A stretch of 64,000 bases of DNA from Fusicatenibacter sp050872605. Lineage in GTDB: Bacteria > Bacillota > Clostridia > Lachnospirales > Lachnospiraceae. A program made the position numbers and the translations under genes. Positions 41,331-50,260 of this stretch are shown here, one piece after another (the first letter of the stretch is position 1; every line of letters starts with the position of its first letter). The DNA is taken from NCBI GenBank assembly GCA_050872605.1, contig JBNMHD010000008.1, one strand, 5' to 3'. The notes beneath the pieces were generated by a model. The model saw only the letters and a program-made list of their open reading frames with translations, was not told the origin of the DNA and made no database searches.

Positions 41331-43502
41331 ATGAAAACAAAACAGATTCATCCCATGAAAAAAGGAATTGCAAAGGTGCCGGTGATCATGCAGCTGGAGG
41401 CACTGGAGTGTGGTGCCGCCTGTCTTGCCATGATTCTGGCTTATTATGGAAAATGGCTGCCTCTGGAACAGCTCCGTACCGACTGCGGCGTCTCACGAAA
41501 TGGTTCCAATGCAAAAAATATTCTGAGAGCAGCCCGGTTTCATGGCCTTGAAGCAAAGGGCTATCGGTGCGAAGCGGAAACCCTGCGGGAAGATGGAAGC
41601 TTTCCCTGCATCATCCATTGGGAATTTAACCATTTTGTGGTGCTGTGCGGTATCCGCGGAGATAAGGTGTATCTCAACGACCCGGGCAGAGGCAGCACAG
41701 TGGTAGACTGGAAAACCTTTGACGAGTCCTTTACCGGCATCTGCCTTCAGATGGAGCCCGGAGAGAATTTCGTTCCCGGCGGAAAGCCAAAGAGTGTGCT
41801 GGACTTTGCAAAAAAACGTCTGACGGGCAGCCGCGCCGCCATTATTTTTGCCATGATGACAGCCATTATTTCCGCTATGATGAACGCGATCCATCCGGTG
41901 TTCTCCAGGGTGTTTCTGGACCGGCTGCTGACCCATCAGAATCCTGAGTGGGTCCGGCCGTTCCTGTTTCTTTTTGCAGGCTTTGGCCTGATCCAGCTTA
42001 TTATGACGGCTCTTCGGGAAATCTACGATCTGCGGATCCAGGGCAAAATGGCAGCGGTGGGCAACGCTTCCTATATCTGGAAGGTGCTGCGGCTGCCCAT
42101 GTCTTTCTTCTCCCAGCGGATGGCGGGGGATATTCAGATGCGGCAGGGATCCAATGCCTCTATAGCCAATACGCTGATCTCCGTCCTGACACCGCTTGCC
42201 CTGAACGCTGTGATGATGGTGTTTTATCTGGTGCTCATGATCCGTTACAGCTGGATTCTGACGCTGGTGGGCCTTTTCAGCCTGGCTGTCAATGCGCTGG
42301 TATCCAATTACATCTCCCAAAAGCGGATCAACCTGACCAGGGTAGCGATGAACGATTACGCCAAGCTCCAGTCCTTTACAACGGCAGGCATTTCGCTGGT
42401 GGAATCCATCAAGGCCAGCGGTGCGGAAAACGGCTTTTTTGCCAAATGGGCGGGCTATCAGGCGAATGCCAATACCGATGATATCAATTTTCTGAAGATG
42501 AATATGCACCTTGAAATTCTGACGCAGATCGTATCCTCCCTTGCAGACAATGCTGTACTGCTTCTTGGTGTGTGGCTTACCATGCAGGGACAGTTTACTG
42601 TGGGTATGATCATGGCTTTCCAGGGCTTTTTGAGCTCCTTCATGTCACCGGCCTCCAGCTTTATTACCGCAGGACAGACCCTGCAGGAGATGCGGACCCA
42701 GATGGAGCGCGTTGAGGATGTCATGGAGTATCCAGTTCCGGATATTTTCGCACCGGAGGAAGACGCAGAGGAATACAGCAAGCTTTCCGGTAAAATTGAA
42801 GTAAAAAACCTGGAATTTGGCTATGCGCCTCTTGACGGACCGCTGATCCGGGACTTCAATCTGACTCTGGAACCGGGTAAAAGCGTTGCCATTGTGGGGC
42901 AGTCAGGCTGTGGAAAGTCCACGATGTCCAAGCTTCTATCCGGGCTCTATCAGCCCTGGAAAGGAGAAATTCTCTTTGACGGAAAGCCCATGTCCCAAAT
43001 TCAGAAAAATGTATTCTACAGCAGTGTGGCGGTCGTAGATCAGGATGTGATTCTCTTCGAGGACACCATCGAAAACAATATCAAAATGTGGGACAGCAGC
43101 ATTGAAGATTTCGAGATGATCCTGGCTGCAAGAGATGCCCAGCTCCACGATGACATTATGGCCCGTCCAAAGGGCTATAAGCAGCGGATTTTAGAGGGCG
43201 GCCGGGACTTTTCCGGCGGCCAGCGGCAGCGGATGGAAATTGCCCGTGTACTGGCTCAGGATCCGACCGTGGTGATTCTGGACGAGGCAACAAGTGCCCT
43301 GGATTCCAAAACGGAGTACAATGTGGTACGGTCGATCCGGGACCGCGGCATTGCCTGTGTGGTCATTGCCCACCGGCTGTCCACCATCCGGTCGTGTGAT
43401 GAAATTATCGTGATGGATCACGGCGCCATCGCCGCCAGAGGAACCCATGAAGAACTGATGCACACAAGCCCTCTTTACCAGGAGCTTGTGTGCAGTGAAT
43501 GA
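41331..43502 (+). CDS. NHLP-type peptidase-containing ABC exporter (C39 peptidase, permease, ATPase)
   Basis: The 723-residue protein has an N-terminal C39 peptidase (ALECGAACLAMIL with catalytic Cys 27, NHFVVL with His 101, NDPGRG with Asp 117). Six membrane helices between about 155 and 440 follow. The ATPase has GQSGCGKST, FSGGQRQRMEIA, VILDEATSALD and the switch histidine in AHRLST. It would cut double-glycine leaders and export the cargo. All peptidase residues are intact, and three candidate substrates are encoded in the same island. It overlaps or abuts the next ABC gene. Confidence 0.93.
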   Translation: MKTKQIHPMKKGIAKVPVIMQLEALECGAACLAMILAYYGKWLPLEQLRTDCGVSRNGSNAKNILRAARFHGLEAKGYRCEAETLREDGSFPCIIHWEFNHFVVLCGIRGDKVYLNDPGRGSTVVDWKTFDESFTGICLQMEPGENFVPGGKPKSVLDFAKKRLTGSRAAIIFAMMTAIISAMMNAIHPVFSRVFLDRLLTHQNPEWVRPFLFLFAGFGLIQLIMTALREIYDLRIQGKMAAVGNASYIWKVLRLPMSFFSQRMAGDIQMRQGSNASIANTLISVLTPLALNAVMMVFYLVLMIRYSWILTLVGLFSLAVNALVSNYISQKRINLTRVAMNDYAKLQSFTTAGISLVESIKASGAENGFFAKWAGYQANANTDDINFLKMNMHLEILTQIVSSLADNAVLLLGVWLTMQGQFTVGMIMAFQGFLSSFMSPASSFITAGQTLQEMRTQMERVEDVMEYPVPDIFAPEEDAEEYSKLSGKIEVKNLEFGYAPLDGPLIRDFNLTLEPGKSVAIVGQSGCGKSTMSKLLSGLYQPWKGEILFDGKPMSQIQKNVFYSSVAVVDQDVILFEDTIENNIKMWDSSIEDFEMILAARDAQLHDDIMARPKGYKQRILEGGRDFSGGQRQRMEIARVLAQDPTVVILDEATSALDSKTEYNVVRSIRDRGIACVVIAHRLSTIRSCDEIIVMDHGAIAARGTHEELMHTSPLYQELVCSE

Positions 43503-43516
43503 GAGGAGACCTGCAT

Positions 43517-45724
43517 ATGAGTTGGTTTGATGATCAGCTGCGCAGCCGGCAGAATGCTGACAATACCAGCCTGGAAGATTCCATCGACGGCATTGCCCGG
43601 GCAGTGATGGGAAAAAAGCTGCTTGCAGCTCTGGACAAAACAGAACAGGCAAAATCCGCAGCAGAGGAAATTCTCAAGTATTATCATCTGCATTCCACAG
43701 AGCTCCCCGAAAATGAGAAGCTGAAAACGCTGGAAGAGCAGCTGGAATATTATCTCCGGCCCCACGGCGTACTGTACCGCCGCGTGGAGCTGGAAAAAGA
43801 CTGGTACCGCAATGCCTGCGGTCCCATGGTCGGGCGGCTTCAAAAGGACGGAACGCCTGTTGTTCTGCTGCCTGGCAGCTTTGGGGGCTACAGCTACCGG
43901 AACCCGGAAACAAAGAAAAAAGTTCATCTGAACCGCAGGACGGAAGCATTGCTGAAGAGGGGGGCGCTGTGTTTCTATAAGCCTCTGCCGCAGAAAGCAC
44001 TGAAGATCCCGGATCTGCTGCTTTTTGCGCTGGGTCAGTGCACCACCTGGGATATCCTTTTATATGTAGGCTCCATTGCCATTGCTGCCCTGCTTGGACT
44101 GATATCCCCAAAGCTGACAGGACTTCTCTTCGGAACTGTGCTGGAAAGCGGAAGTGCCCGGGTACTGATTGGAATGGCAGGTTTTATGATCTGCTACTCC
44201 ATTTCCCAGACGCTTTATGGCGTGTTCCAGAGTCTTGTGAGCAGCAGAATTACCACAAAACAGAGCATGGGTGTCCAGGCAGCGGTAATGAACCGGCTGA
44301 TGAGCCTGCCGGTAACGTTTTTCCGAGAGTACTCCTCTGGCGAAATGCAGCAGCGGGCAAGTTACGTCCAGTCCTTATGTTCCACTTTACTTGGGTCTGT
44401 GGGAACCACCTGCCTTACGTCCGTCTTTTCTCTGGTGAATCTTGGACAGGTGTTCCGTTATGCGCCGGCCCTGGTCGTGCCTTCCCTGTGCATTACCACG
44501 GCAACGGTTGCTTTCAGCCTTATTTCCACCTTTGCCCGGATGCGCCTTGGCCGGGAAATGATGGAGGATTCTGCGCGCCTTAGCGGCATGACACTGGCCA
44601 TGATCAACGGCATTCAGAAAATCAAGCTGGCAGGCGCGGAAAAACGGTTCTTCGCCCGCTGGGCAAGGGGCTACGCAAAGGAGGCGTCCCTGGAGTACAA
44701 TCCACCCGCTTTTCTGAAGATGAACGGTACCATCGGCATGGCCATTTCCACGGTGGGAACTTTGATTTTGTATCGGGCTGCCATTTCCTCCGGCATTGGA
44801 GTCGCGGACTACTACGCTTTTAATGCCGCCTACGGCAATATCTCCAGTGCCTTTGTGGCAGTGGCAGGAATTGTCACGGCCCTTGCCAATATCGGGCCGA
44901 CACTGGACATGGCAAAGCCTATTATGGAGGCGGTTCCCGAGGCGGCAGACGACAAGGAGATCGTAACCGATCTGCGGGGCGGCATTACCCTGAACAACGT
45001 GTATTTCCGTTACAGCGAGGAGATGCCGTGGGTACTTGAGGATCTTTCCCTTAGGGTAAAGCCAGGTGAATATCTGGCGGTCGTTGGTTCCACTGGCTGC
45101 GGCAAGAGTACGCTTCTGCGGCTGCTGCTTGGTTTTGAAACGCCGCAGAAAGGCTATATCCACTATGACCAGAAGGACATTACCCGGGTGGATCTTCCGT
45201 CTCTCCGCCGGAAAATCGGTACGGTTATGCAGGACGGCCAGCTTCTGTGGGGCGATATTTTTTCCAATATCTCTGTTACGAAACCATCCATGACGCTGGA
45301 TGAAGCCTGGGAGGCAGCGGAAATGGCAGCTATCGCCGACGACATCCGGGCCATGCCGATGGGAATGCACACGATCATTTCCGGCGGGCAGGGCGGTATC
45401 TCCGGCGGACAGCGCCAGCGTCTGCTGATTGCCCGTGCGCTGGCTGGAAAACCGCGGATTCTCTTTTTTGATGAAGCAACTTCTGCGCTGGACAACATTA
45501 CCCAGAAGCAGGTATCCGATGCTGTCGATCAGCTGAAATGCACAAGGATTGTCATTGCGCACCGGCTGTCCACCATCCGCAACTGTGACCGGATTGTGGT
45601 GCTGGATCAGGGCAGAATCGCGGAAGAGGGAACGTATGAGACTTTGATAGAGAAAAATGGTCTCTTCGCGGAGCTGGTAAAACGTCAGCGGCTGGATGTG
45701 GAACTGGATGAAAAAAGGCCGTAA
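43517..45724 (+). CDS. NHLP-type ABC permease/ATPase, second subunit
   Basis: The 735-residue protein lacks a C39 domain. Its first 150 residues form a different cytoplasmic domain with LEEQLEYYLRPHGVLYRRVELEKDWYRNACGPMVG, characteristic of the second ABC protein of NHLP leader-peptide systems. Six helices follow (180-450), then an ATPase with GSTGCGKST, ISGGQRQRLLIA, ILFFDEATSALD and AHRLST. It probably forms a heterodimer with the C39 exporter. The ATG at 43517 has a GAGAGGAG site; an earlier ATG at 43499 overlaps the previous stop. Confidence 0.9.
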   Translation: MSWFDDQLRSRQNADNTSLEDSIDGIARAVMGKKLLAALDKTEQAKSAAEEILKYYHLHSTELPENEKLKTLEEQLEYYLRPHGVLYRRVELEKDWYRNACGPMVGRLQKDGTPVVLLPGSFGGYSYRNPETKKKVHLNRRTEALLKRGALCFYKPLPQKALKIPDLLLFALGQCTTWDILLYVGSIAIAALLGLISPKLTGLLFGTVLESGSARVLIGMAGFMICYSISQTLYGVFQSLVSSRITTKQSMGVQAAVMNRLMSLPVTFFREYSSGEMQQRASYVQSLCSTLLGSVGTTCLTSVFSLVNLGQVFRYAPALVVPSLCITTATVAFSLISTFARMRLGREMMEDSARLSGMTLAMINGIQKIKLAGAEKRFFARWARGYAKEASLEYNPPAFLKMNGTIGMAISTVGTLILYRAAISSGIGVADYYAFNAAYGNISSAFVAVAGIVTALANIGPTLDMAKPIMEAVPEAADDKEIVTDLRGGITLNNVYFRYSEEMPWVLEDLSLRVKPGEYLAVVGSTGCGKSTLLRLLLGFETPQKGYIHYDQKDITRVDLPSLRRKIGTVMQDGQLLWGDIFSNISVTKPSMTLDEAWEAAEMAAIADDIRAMPMGMHTIISGGQGGISGGQRQRLLIARALAGKPRILFFDEATSALDNITQKQVSDAVDQLKCTRIVIAHRLSTIRNCDRIVVLDQGRIAEEGTYETLIEKNGLFAELVKRQRLDVELDEKRP

Positions 45725-45758
45725 ATAAAGAAGAAAAAGGAAGAGTAGGGAACTGCCG

Positions 45759-48563
45759 ATGATTACAATATTAAAAATGACAGCAGCAACACTGCTTCCA
45801 GTGGGGCTGTCTGCTGCGGTGTACGGTTTCGAACAGAAAACTGCCTTTGGAAAATGGAACTGGTGGGTTCGGCAATTGCTCATCGGACTTCTTTATGGCG
45901 GGGCGGCGGTGCTGGCAACAGAATATGGCATCCCCGTTGCAGGAGCGGTCTTAAATGTCCGCAATGCAGCCCCCTTAACAGCAGGGCTTCTTTTTGGAGC
46001 GCCTGCCGGACTGCTTTCCGGCACGATCGGCGGTGTTTACCGGGCTTTCGCTTATCTGGGAGGTATGGGAGATTTCAGCCGGACGGCCTGCGCCCTTGGC
46101 TGTTTTCTTGCAGGCGTTTTCGGAGCGATCTGCCGCAGATTTATGTTTGACAACAAAAAAGCGTCATGGTTTTACGGACTTGCCATCGGCATCACGACGG
46201 AAGTAACGCATATGCTGCTGGTATTCATCACCAATATGGATGATATTGCAAGGGCGTTTCTTGTCATAAAATCCTGTGCTCTGCCCATGATTCTGTGCAA
46301 CGGCATCTCGGTGATGCTCTCTCTTCTTGTCGTAATGCGTATGGGAAGGGAAGCCATACGCAGGCCGCGGCAGAACCGGCAGATTTCCCAGGTCTTTCAG
46401 TTTCTGCTGCTAATTTGTGTTCTTGCGGCGTTTGCCGTTACCAGCCTTTTTACCAATGCGCTGCAGACAAGACTGGCGTATTCTGATACGGACCAGCTGC
46501 TGAAACTGAATCTGGAGGACGTCAAGCAGGAAATCAAAGAAGCATCGGACAGCCGTCTGCTTCAGATCACACAGCGTATCGCTGGAAAAGTGGACCAGAA
46601 CACGACACGGGAGGAGCTGGAGGAGCTGCGTCTGGACAATGATGTGGCGGAGATCAATGTGGTGGACAAAAGCGGCATCATCCGGCAAAGCACAGATTCC
46701 GCATTTGAAAACTACGATATGGCTTCCGGGAAACAGTCCGCAGAATTTCTGTGCCTGCTTCACGGAGAAACGACGTATGTCCAGAGTTATCAGAAAGTCT
46801 CTGCCAGAGAGAACCTTTACCGGAAATATGCAGGTATTATCTTGGCAGATGGCGGCTTTGTCCAGGTAGGCTATGATTCGGAACAATTCCAGAGTGAATT
46901 AAAAAAGAATATTGAAGCGGCAGTCAAAAACCGGCATATCGGGAAAGAAGGGCGGCTGATTGTCTGTGACGAAGCACTGAAAATTCTGGCGGATAATGGC
47001 GAAAATGCCGGAGAGGCCATCGTAGTCAATACCCCGTCGCCGGATGAAAAACCAGAGGCAGGAACCCGGTTTACCGCCAGGATCGGAGAAACAAAATCCT
47101 ATTGCATGTTCGACACCACCGAGGGCTTTTTCCTGGTGGCATCTCTTCCGGTGAGCGAGGCCATGTTTTCCCGGAATATTGCCATCTGTATCCTCATGTT
47201 TATGGAAGTGATTGTGTTTGCGGCACTTTTTGCCCATATCTACTTTTTGATCAAGAAGCTGATCGTGGATAACATTCATAAGATCAACCATTCTCTGGGG
47301 CAGATTACAAGCGGAAATCTGGATGTTCACGTCAGTGTCCGGGAAAATGAGGAGTTTGCTTCCCTTTCGGATGATATCAATGCGACCGTGGATACGCTGA
47401 AGCATTACATTGATGAGGCGGAGAGCCGCATCGACCGCGAACTGGAATTTGCCCGGCAGATCCAGCGTTCCTCCCTGCCATCGGTGTTTCCTCCCTATCC
47501 GGATCGAACCGATTTTTCGATCTACGCCTCCATGGAAGCGGCCCGAGAGGTGGGCGGCGATTTCTACGATTTCTTCCTGACAGATCCTGCCCACCTGGCC
47601 TTTCTGGTGGCAGATGTGTCCGGCAAAGGCATTCCCGGTGCCATGTTTATGATGCGGGCCAAGACCCTGATCCGCAGTCTGACAGAAAGCGGTCTTAGCC
47701 TGGAGGAAATCTTTAACGCGGCGAATAAAAAGCTGTGCGAAAACAACGAGGCCGAGATGTTTGTTACCGCCTGGATGGGCCGGCTTGATCTGGAAAGCGG
47801 TCTGCTGGAGTACGTGAATGCGGGACACAATCCGCCGCTGATCCGGCATGGGGATGGCGGGACGGAATATCTGCGGACAAAGCCAAACTTCATTCTGGCG
47901 GGTATGGATATGACCCGGTACAGGAAGCATGAGCTTTCCCTCGCTCCCGGTGATGTCCTGTTTCTCTATACCGACGGCGTAACTGAGGCAGCGGACCATG
48001 AGGATGTCCTTTTTGGAGAAGAGAGGCTGTGTGCTGCTCTTTCCCAGGCAGGAAAATTCCCTGAGGAGATCTGCCGGGCGGTCCACAGTGATGTGGCAGT
48101 CTTCGTAAACGGTGCGGAGCAGTCCGACGATATCACGATGCTGTGTGTCCGGTGGAATGAAAAAGAGAAAACGGCAGATTTTTCTGCCCGGCCGGAGAAA
48201 GATACCATCGAAAAAGCTTCCGCCTTTCTGGAAGAGACTCTGGAAAAATGGGAGGTGCCGATGAAGCTTTCCAACCGCGCCCAGATTGCCGTAGACGAAG
48301 TTTATTCCAATATCGTTTATTACAGCGGAGCTGATCTGGCGCGGATCAGCGTCTCTTTCAACGGGGACACGCTGGAACTTCTTTTTGAGGATGATGGAAA
48401 GCCATACAATCCTCTGGAAGCCAAGGAGCCGGATGTGACAATTCCACTGGAGAACCGGGAGGCCGGAGGGCTGGGGATTTTCATGGTAAAGAAGCTGGCC
48501 TTTGAAATGACATACCGGTATGAAAACACGAAGAATCAGCTGACAGTTCTATTTACAAAATAA
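45759..48563 (+). CDS. Membrane sensor fused to a SpoIIE-type phosphatase and an RsbW-like kinase domain
   Basis: This 934-residue protein begins with a 5TM-LYT-type membrane domain (residues 1-200). A helix at about 218, an extracellular sensor region (245-470), another helix (about 485-510) and a HAMP-like linker (VDNIHKINHSLGQITSGNLDVHV) follow. The PPM/SpoIIE phosphatase spans about 555-790 (FARQIQRSSLP; REVGGDFYDFF; DVSGKGIPGAMFM; YTDGVTEA; SDDITMLC). The C-terminus is a GHKL anti-sigma-type kinase (AQIAVDEVYSNIVYYS N-box, EDDGKPYNP, GGLGIFMVKKL). Both opposing activities of a partner-switching system are thus in one protein, next to its likely STAS substrate. No sigma factor is nearby. 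Confidence 0.85.
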   Translation: MITILKMTAATLLPVGLSAAVYGFEQKTAFGKWNWWVRQLLIGLLYGGAAVLATEYGIPVAGAVLNVRNAAPLTAGLLFGAPAGLLSGTIGGVYRAFAYLGGMGDFSRTACALGCFLAGVFGAICRRFMFDNKKASWFYGLAIGITTEVTHMLLVFITNMDDIARAFLVIKSCALPMILCNGISVMLSLLVVMRMGREAIRRPRQNRQISQVFQFLLLICVLAAFAVTSLFTNALQTRLAYSDTDQLLKLNLEDVKQEIKEASDSRLLQITQRIAGKVDQNTTREELEELRLDNDVAEINVVDKSGIIRQSTDSAFENYDMASGKQSAEFLCLLHGETTYVQSYQKVSARENLYRKYAGIILADGGFVQVGYDSEQFQSELKKNIEAAVKNRHIGKEGRLIVCDEALKILADNGENAGEAIVVNTPSPDEKPEAGTRFTARIGETKSYCMFDTTEGFFLVASLPVSEAMFSRNIAICILMFMEVIVFAALFAHIYFLIKKLIVDNIHKINHSLGQITSGNLDVHVSVRENEEFASLSDDINATVDTLKHYIDEAESRIDRELEFARQIQRSSLPSVFPPYPDRTDFSIYASMEAAREVGGDFYDFFLTDPAHLAFLVADVSGKGIPGAMFMMRAKTLIRSLTESGLSLEEIFNAANKKLCENNEAEMFVTAWMGRLDLESGLLEYVNAGHNPPLIRHGDGGTEYLRTKPNFILAGMDMTRYRKHELSLAPGDVLFLYTDGVTEAADHEDVLFGEERLCAALSQAGKFPEEICRAVHSDVAVFVNGAEQSDDITMLCVRWNEKEKTADFSARPEKDTIEKASAFLEETLEKWEVPMKLSNRAQIAVDEVYSNIVYYSGADLARISVSFNGDTLELLFEDDGKPYNPLEAKEPDVTIPLENREAGGLGIFMVKKLAFEMTYRYENTKNQLTVLFTK

Positions 48564-48576
48564 GGAGAGATATATT

Positions 48577-48870
48577 ATGAGTCTGCAAATGGAAAAAGAA
48601 AACGACAATACGCTGGCACTTGTTGGACGGCTGGACACGGTGACCGCCCCAGAGCTGGAAAAGACACTCGCTGATCTGCTGCCAAAGATCGATCATCTGG
48701 TGCTGGATCTGACCAGCCTGGAGTATATTTCCTCCGCCGGACTGCGGGTCATCCTGAAAACTTACAAGGCACTCGCTTCGAAGGGCGGTCTGAAGCTCAC
48801 AGGAGTAAAGGAGTCTGTTCAGGAGGTCTTTGACATTACCGGATTTTCAGATTTTCTGGTGATTGAATAA
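48577..48870 (+). CDS. STAS-domain anti-anti-sigma factor
   Basis: The 97-residue protein is a single STAS domain of SpoIIAA/RsbV type: LVGRLDTVTAPELEKTL, LVLDLTSLEYISSAGLRVIL and LTGVKESVQEVFDITGFSDFL. The conserved phosphorylation serine is in YISSAGL (Ser 52/53). It starts 13 bp after the sensor-phosphatase-kinase gene with a GGAGAG site. It is the obvious substrate for the kinase and phosphatase domains of that protein, and would carry the signal to an unidentified anti-sigma or other partner. Confidence 0.9.
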   Translation: MSLQMEKENDNTLALVGRLDTVTAPELEKTLADLLPKIDHLVLDLTSLEYISSAGLRVILKTYKALASKGGLKLTGVKESVQEVFDITGFSDFLVIE

Positions 48871-48979
48871 AGGTTGTGCACATTCTGTGCAAATTCGTGT
48901 GGTAACATTTTTTTATCAAAAGCAAGGATCCGGAATGGGTCCGGTGATATACCAGAACTTTACATAAGGAGGAAACACG

Positions 48980-49306
48980 ATGGATGAAGAAATGAAAATG
49001 CATGGACAGAAGGTGTCGATTGAGGATGAAGATCTGGAACAGGTTTCCGGCGGCAGCGACGTGGACAGCCTGAAAGGGTATACGGTAATCCGCACCGATT
49101 CGAAAGGGAATGCTACGCACTGGTGGTCAAAATATAGCATAAACAAAGAATGTAAGGATGGTTTCCATTTTGTCTGCCCGCATTGCGGAAGACTTCTTCA
49201 TCAGGGTTTTCTGGGGCGTCTGTATTGCGATCCCTGTGACGAAGGCTGGTTCGTTGGAAGCCTTCCAGATGGCTGCAGACACGGTGGTATTTATCCAGGC
49301 TGTTGA
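48980..49306 (+). CDS. Double-glycine leader protein 3 with a four-cysteine ribbon as cargo (108 aa)
   Basis: The N-terminus MDEEMKMHGQKVSIEDEDLEQVSGG is an acidic leader with the D-L-E-Q-V-S-G-G cleavage motif. The remaining 83 residues start SDVDSLKGYTVIRTDSKGN and contain CPHCGRLL ... YCDPCDEG, two CxxC knuckles that look like a zinc ribbon, plus further cysteines in NKECKDG, GCRHGG and a terminal PGC. An AGGAGG-like site precedes ATG 48980. Four CxxC cysteines may bind Zn and the other three could form disulfides after export. It is the last gene before the island terminator. Confidence 0.75.
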   Translation: MDEEMKMHGQKVSIEDEDLEQVSGGSDVDSLKGYTVIRTDSKGNATHWWSKYSINKECKDGFHFVCPHCGRLLHQGFLGRLYCDPCDEGWFVGSLPDGCRHGGIYPGC

Positions 49307-49348
49307 AAACTGATTGAGATACAGCGATCCTTAAAAATAACGCAGAAC

Positions 49349-49396
49349 AATCGCAGCCGCACCCGGAAGAAACGGGAGCGGCTGCGATTCTTTTTT
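49349..49396 (+). terminator. Terminator closing the peptide-export island
   Basis: AATCGCAGCCGC and GCGGCTGCGATT are perfect arms with an inner CCG/CGG pair; CTTTTTTAG follows. Confidence 0.92.
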
Positions 49397-49463
49397 AGAT
49401 GTCTGGTTTTGGAAAGGCAAGTATGGTAGAATAAAAACAGAAAAAGAAAAGGAGTACAAAGTT

Positions 49464-49733
49464 ATGTATTACGTACCAGACGGAACCAAAACATGTGGCT
49501 ACTATGAATGTAAAAAATGCGGCAACCGCTTTTTATCCCTGCAGACCATGGAAAAAATTCCATGTCCAGACTGTGAGGCGGAAGTGGATTATGAGATCGG
49601 GCCTGGAGAGTCTTTGGAGGATGTGCTGGACACCGCAGTCCTGCTGCAGAAGATTGAGGGCGAAGAGGAAGTGGAGAAGATGGATTCACTTTTAAGCCTT
49701 GCGATCACTGGCGGAGATTTTGACTGGATCTAA
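49464..49733 (+). CDS. Small zinc-ribbon protein
   Basis: The 89-residue protein starts MYYVPDGTKTCGYYECKKCGNRF and has a second CPDC knuckle near residue 34, so it forms a rubredoxin-like or zinc-ribbon site. The rest is acidic and helical (GESLEDVLDTAVLLQKIEGEEEVEK). It has no double-glycine leader and lies after the island terminator with its own AAAAGGAG site, so it is probably a housekeeping ribbon protein not part of the export system. Function unknown. Confidence 0.7.
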   Translation: MYYVPDGTKTCGYYECKKCGNRFLSLQTMEKIPCPDCEAEVDYEIGPGESLEDVLDTAVLLQKIEGEEEVEKMDSLLSLAITGGDFDWI

Positions 49734-49919
49734 TTTCAGCGGTCGTTCTGAATTTTTACAGAATTTGCCGGAAATTTTTCCGCGATTTTAAAAGAGAACG
49801 AAAAGATTTCGGATGATAGTAAGAAAAATGTTCAGAAACAGACAAAAAATCAACTGTGGAATTGTGTAAATTTGACAGAAATGATGCAAAAGACAGGAAA
49901 TCGTCAAAAAATTTGAGGA

Positions 49920-49948
49920 TTGACAAAAAAGAGAATTTTTATTAGAAT
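49920..49948 (+). promoter_or_regulatory. Promoter of the nitrogen operon leader
   Basis: A perfect TTGACA (49920-49925) and TAGAAT (49943-49948) are 17 bp apart. Transcription would start near 49955 and cross about 360 nt of untranslated leader before the first gene. Confidence 0.75.
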
Positions 49949-49996
49949 GTGCCTATGTTGAAAAACAACAGAGCAATGGAACAAGAATAAAGACGA

Positions 49997-50037
49997 CGCA
50001 ACGGAGCGGTTCTGAAAAAGAATCTCTCCGTTTTTTT
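49997..50037 (+). promoter_or_regulatory. Leader element 1: AnnGnn hexaloop overlapping a terminator
   Basis: CGC-AACGGA-GCG (49997-50008) forms a hexaloop with A at loop position 1 and G at 4. Its right half is also the left arm of a terminator (ACGGAG/CTCCGT, then seven T, 50001-50037), so the two structures are mutually exclusive. This is the architecture of ANTAR antiterminator targets. Confidence 0.6.
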
Positions 50038-50149
50038 ATGGTTTGTTTCCCTTTCTCCCAGGTTTAAAATTTCTCCCATAAGATACTCTCAGGAAACCTA
50101 AAAATGCCCTGGCTGTTTTTCAAGATAAACTCCATATAAGAAACGGATT

Positions 50150-50194
50150 CGCAAAGGCGCGGTACGAAGGAAAAAACTTCGGGCCGCGCTTTCT
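50150..50194 (+). promoter_or_regulatory. Leader element 2: AnnGnn hexaloop overlapping a terminator
   Basis: CGC-AAAGGC-GCG (50150-50161) has the same A1/G4 loop pattern and overlaps the left arm of GCGCGG...CCGCGC followed by TTTCTC (50157-50194). Confidence 0.55.
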
Positions 50195-50210
50195 CGATCC
50201 CAAACAGAAA

Positions 50211-50260
50211 CAGTTCGCAACGGGGCGGTCTGGAAGAGAAAACTTCCAGGTCGCCTTTTC
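50211..50260 (+). promoter_or_regulatory. Leader element 3: AnnGnn hexaloop overlapping a terminator
   Basis: CAGTTCGC-AACGGG-GCGGTCTG (50211-50232) is the best of the three hexaloop stems. It overlaps the terminator GGCGGTCTGGAAG...CTTCCAGGTCGCC followed by TTTTC (50224-50260), just 58 bp before the first structural gene. Confidence 0.6.

Noticed and set aside
44387..45883. A 498-codon open frame on the minus strand
   Set aside because: It is fully antisense to the second ABC exporter gene, whose motifs are intact. The protein has no recognisable domain and spans two real genes.
49464..49733. Fourth secreted cargo of the export island
   Set aside because: This zinc-ribbon protein has no double-glycine leader and lies beyond the island terminator.
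49997..50260. Glutamine riboswitch in the amtB-operon leader
   Set aside because: The conserved glnA/DP motif sequence was not found. The repeated hexaloop-terminator units explain the leader better.
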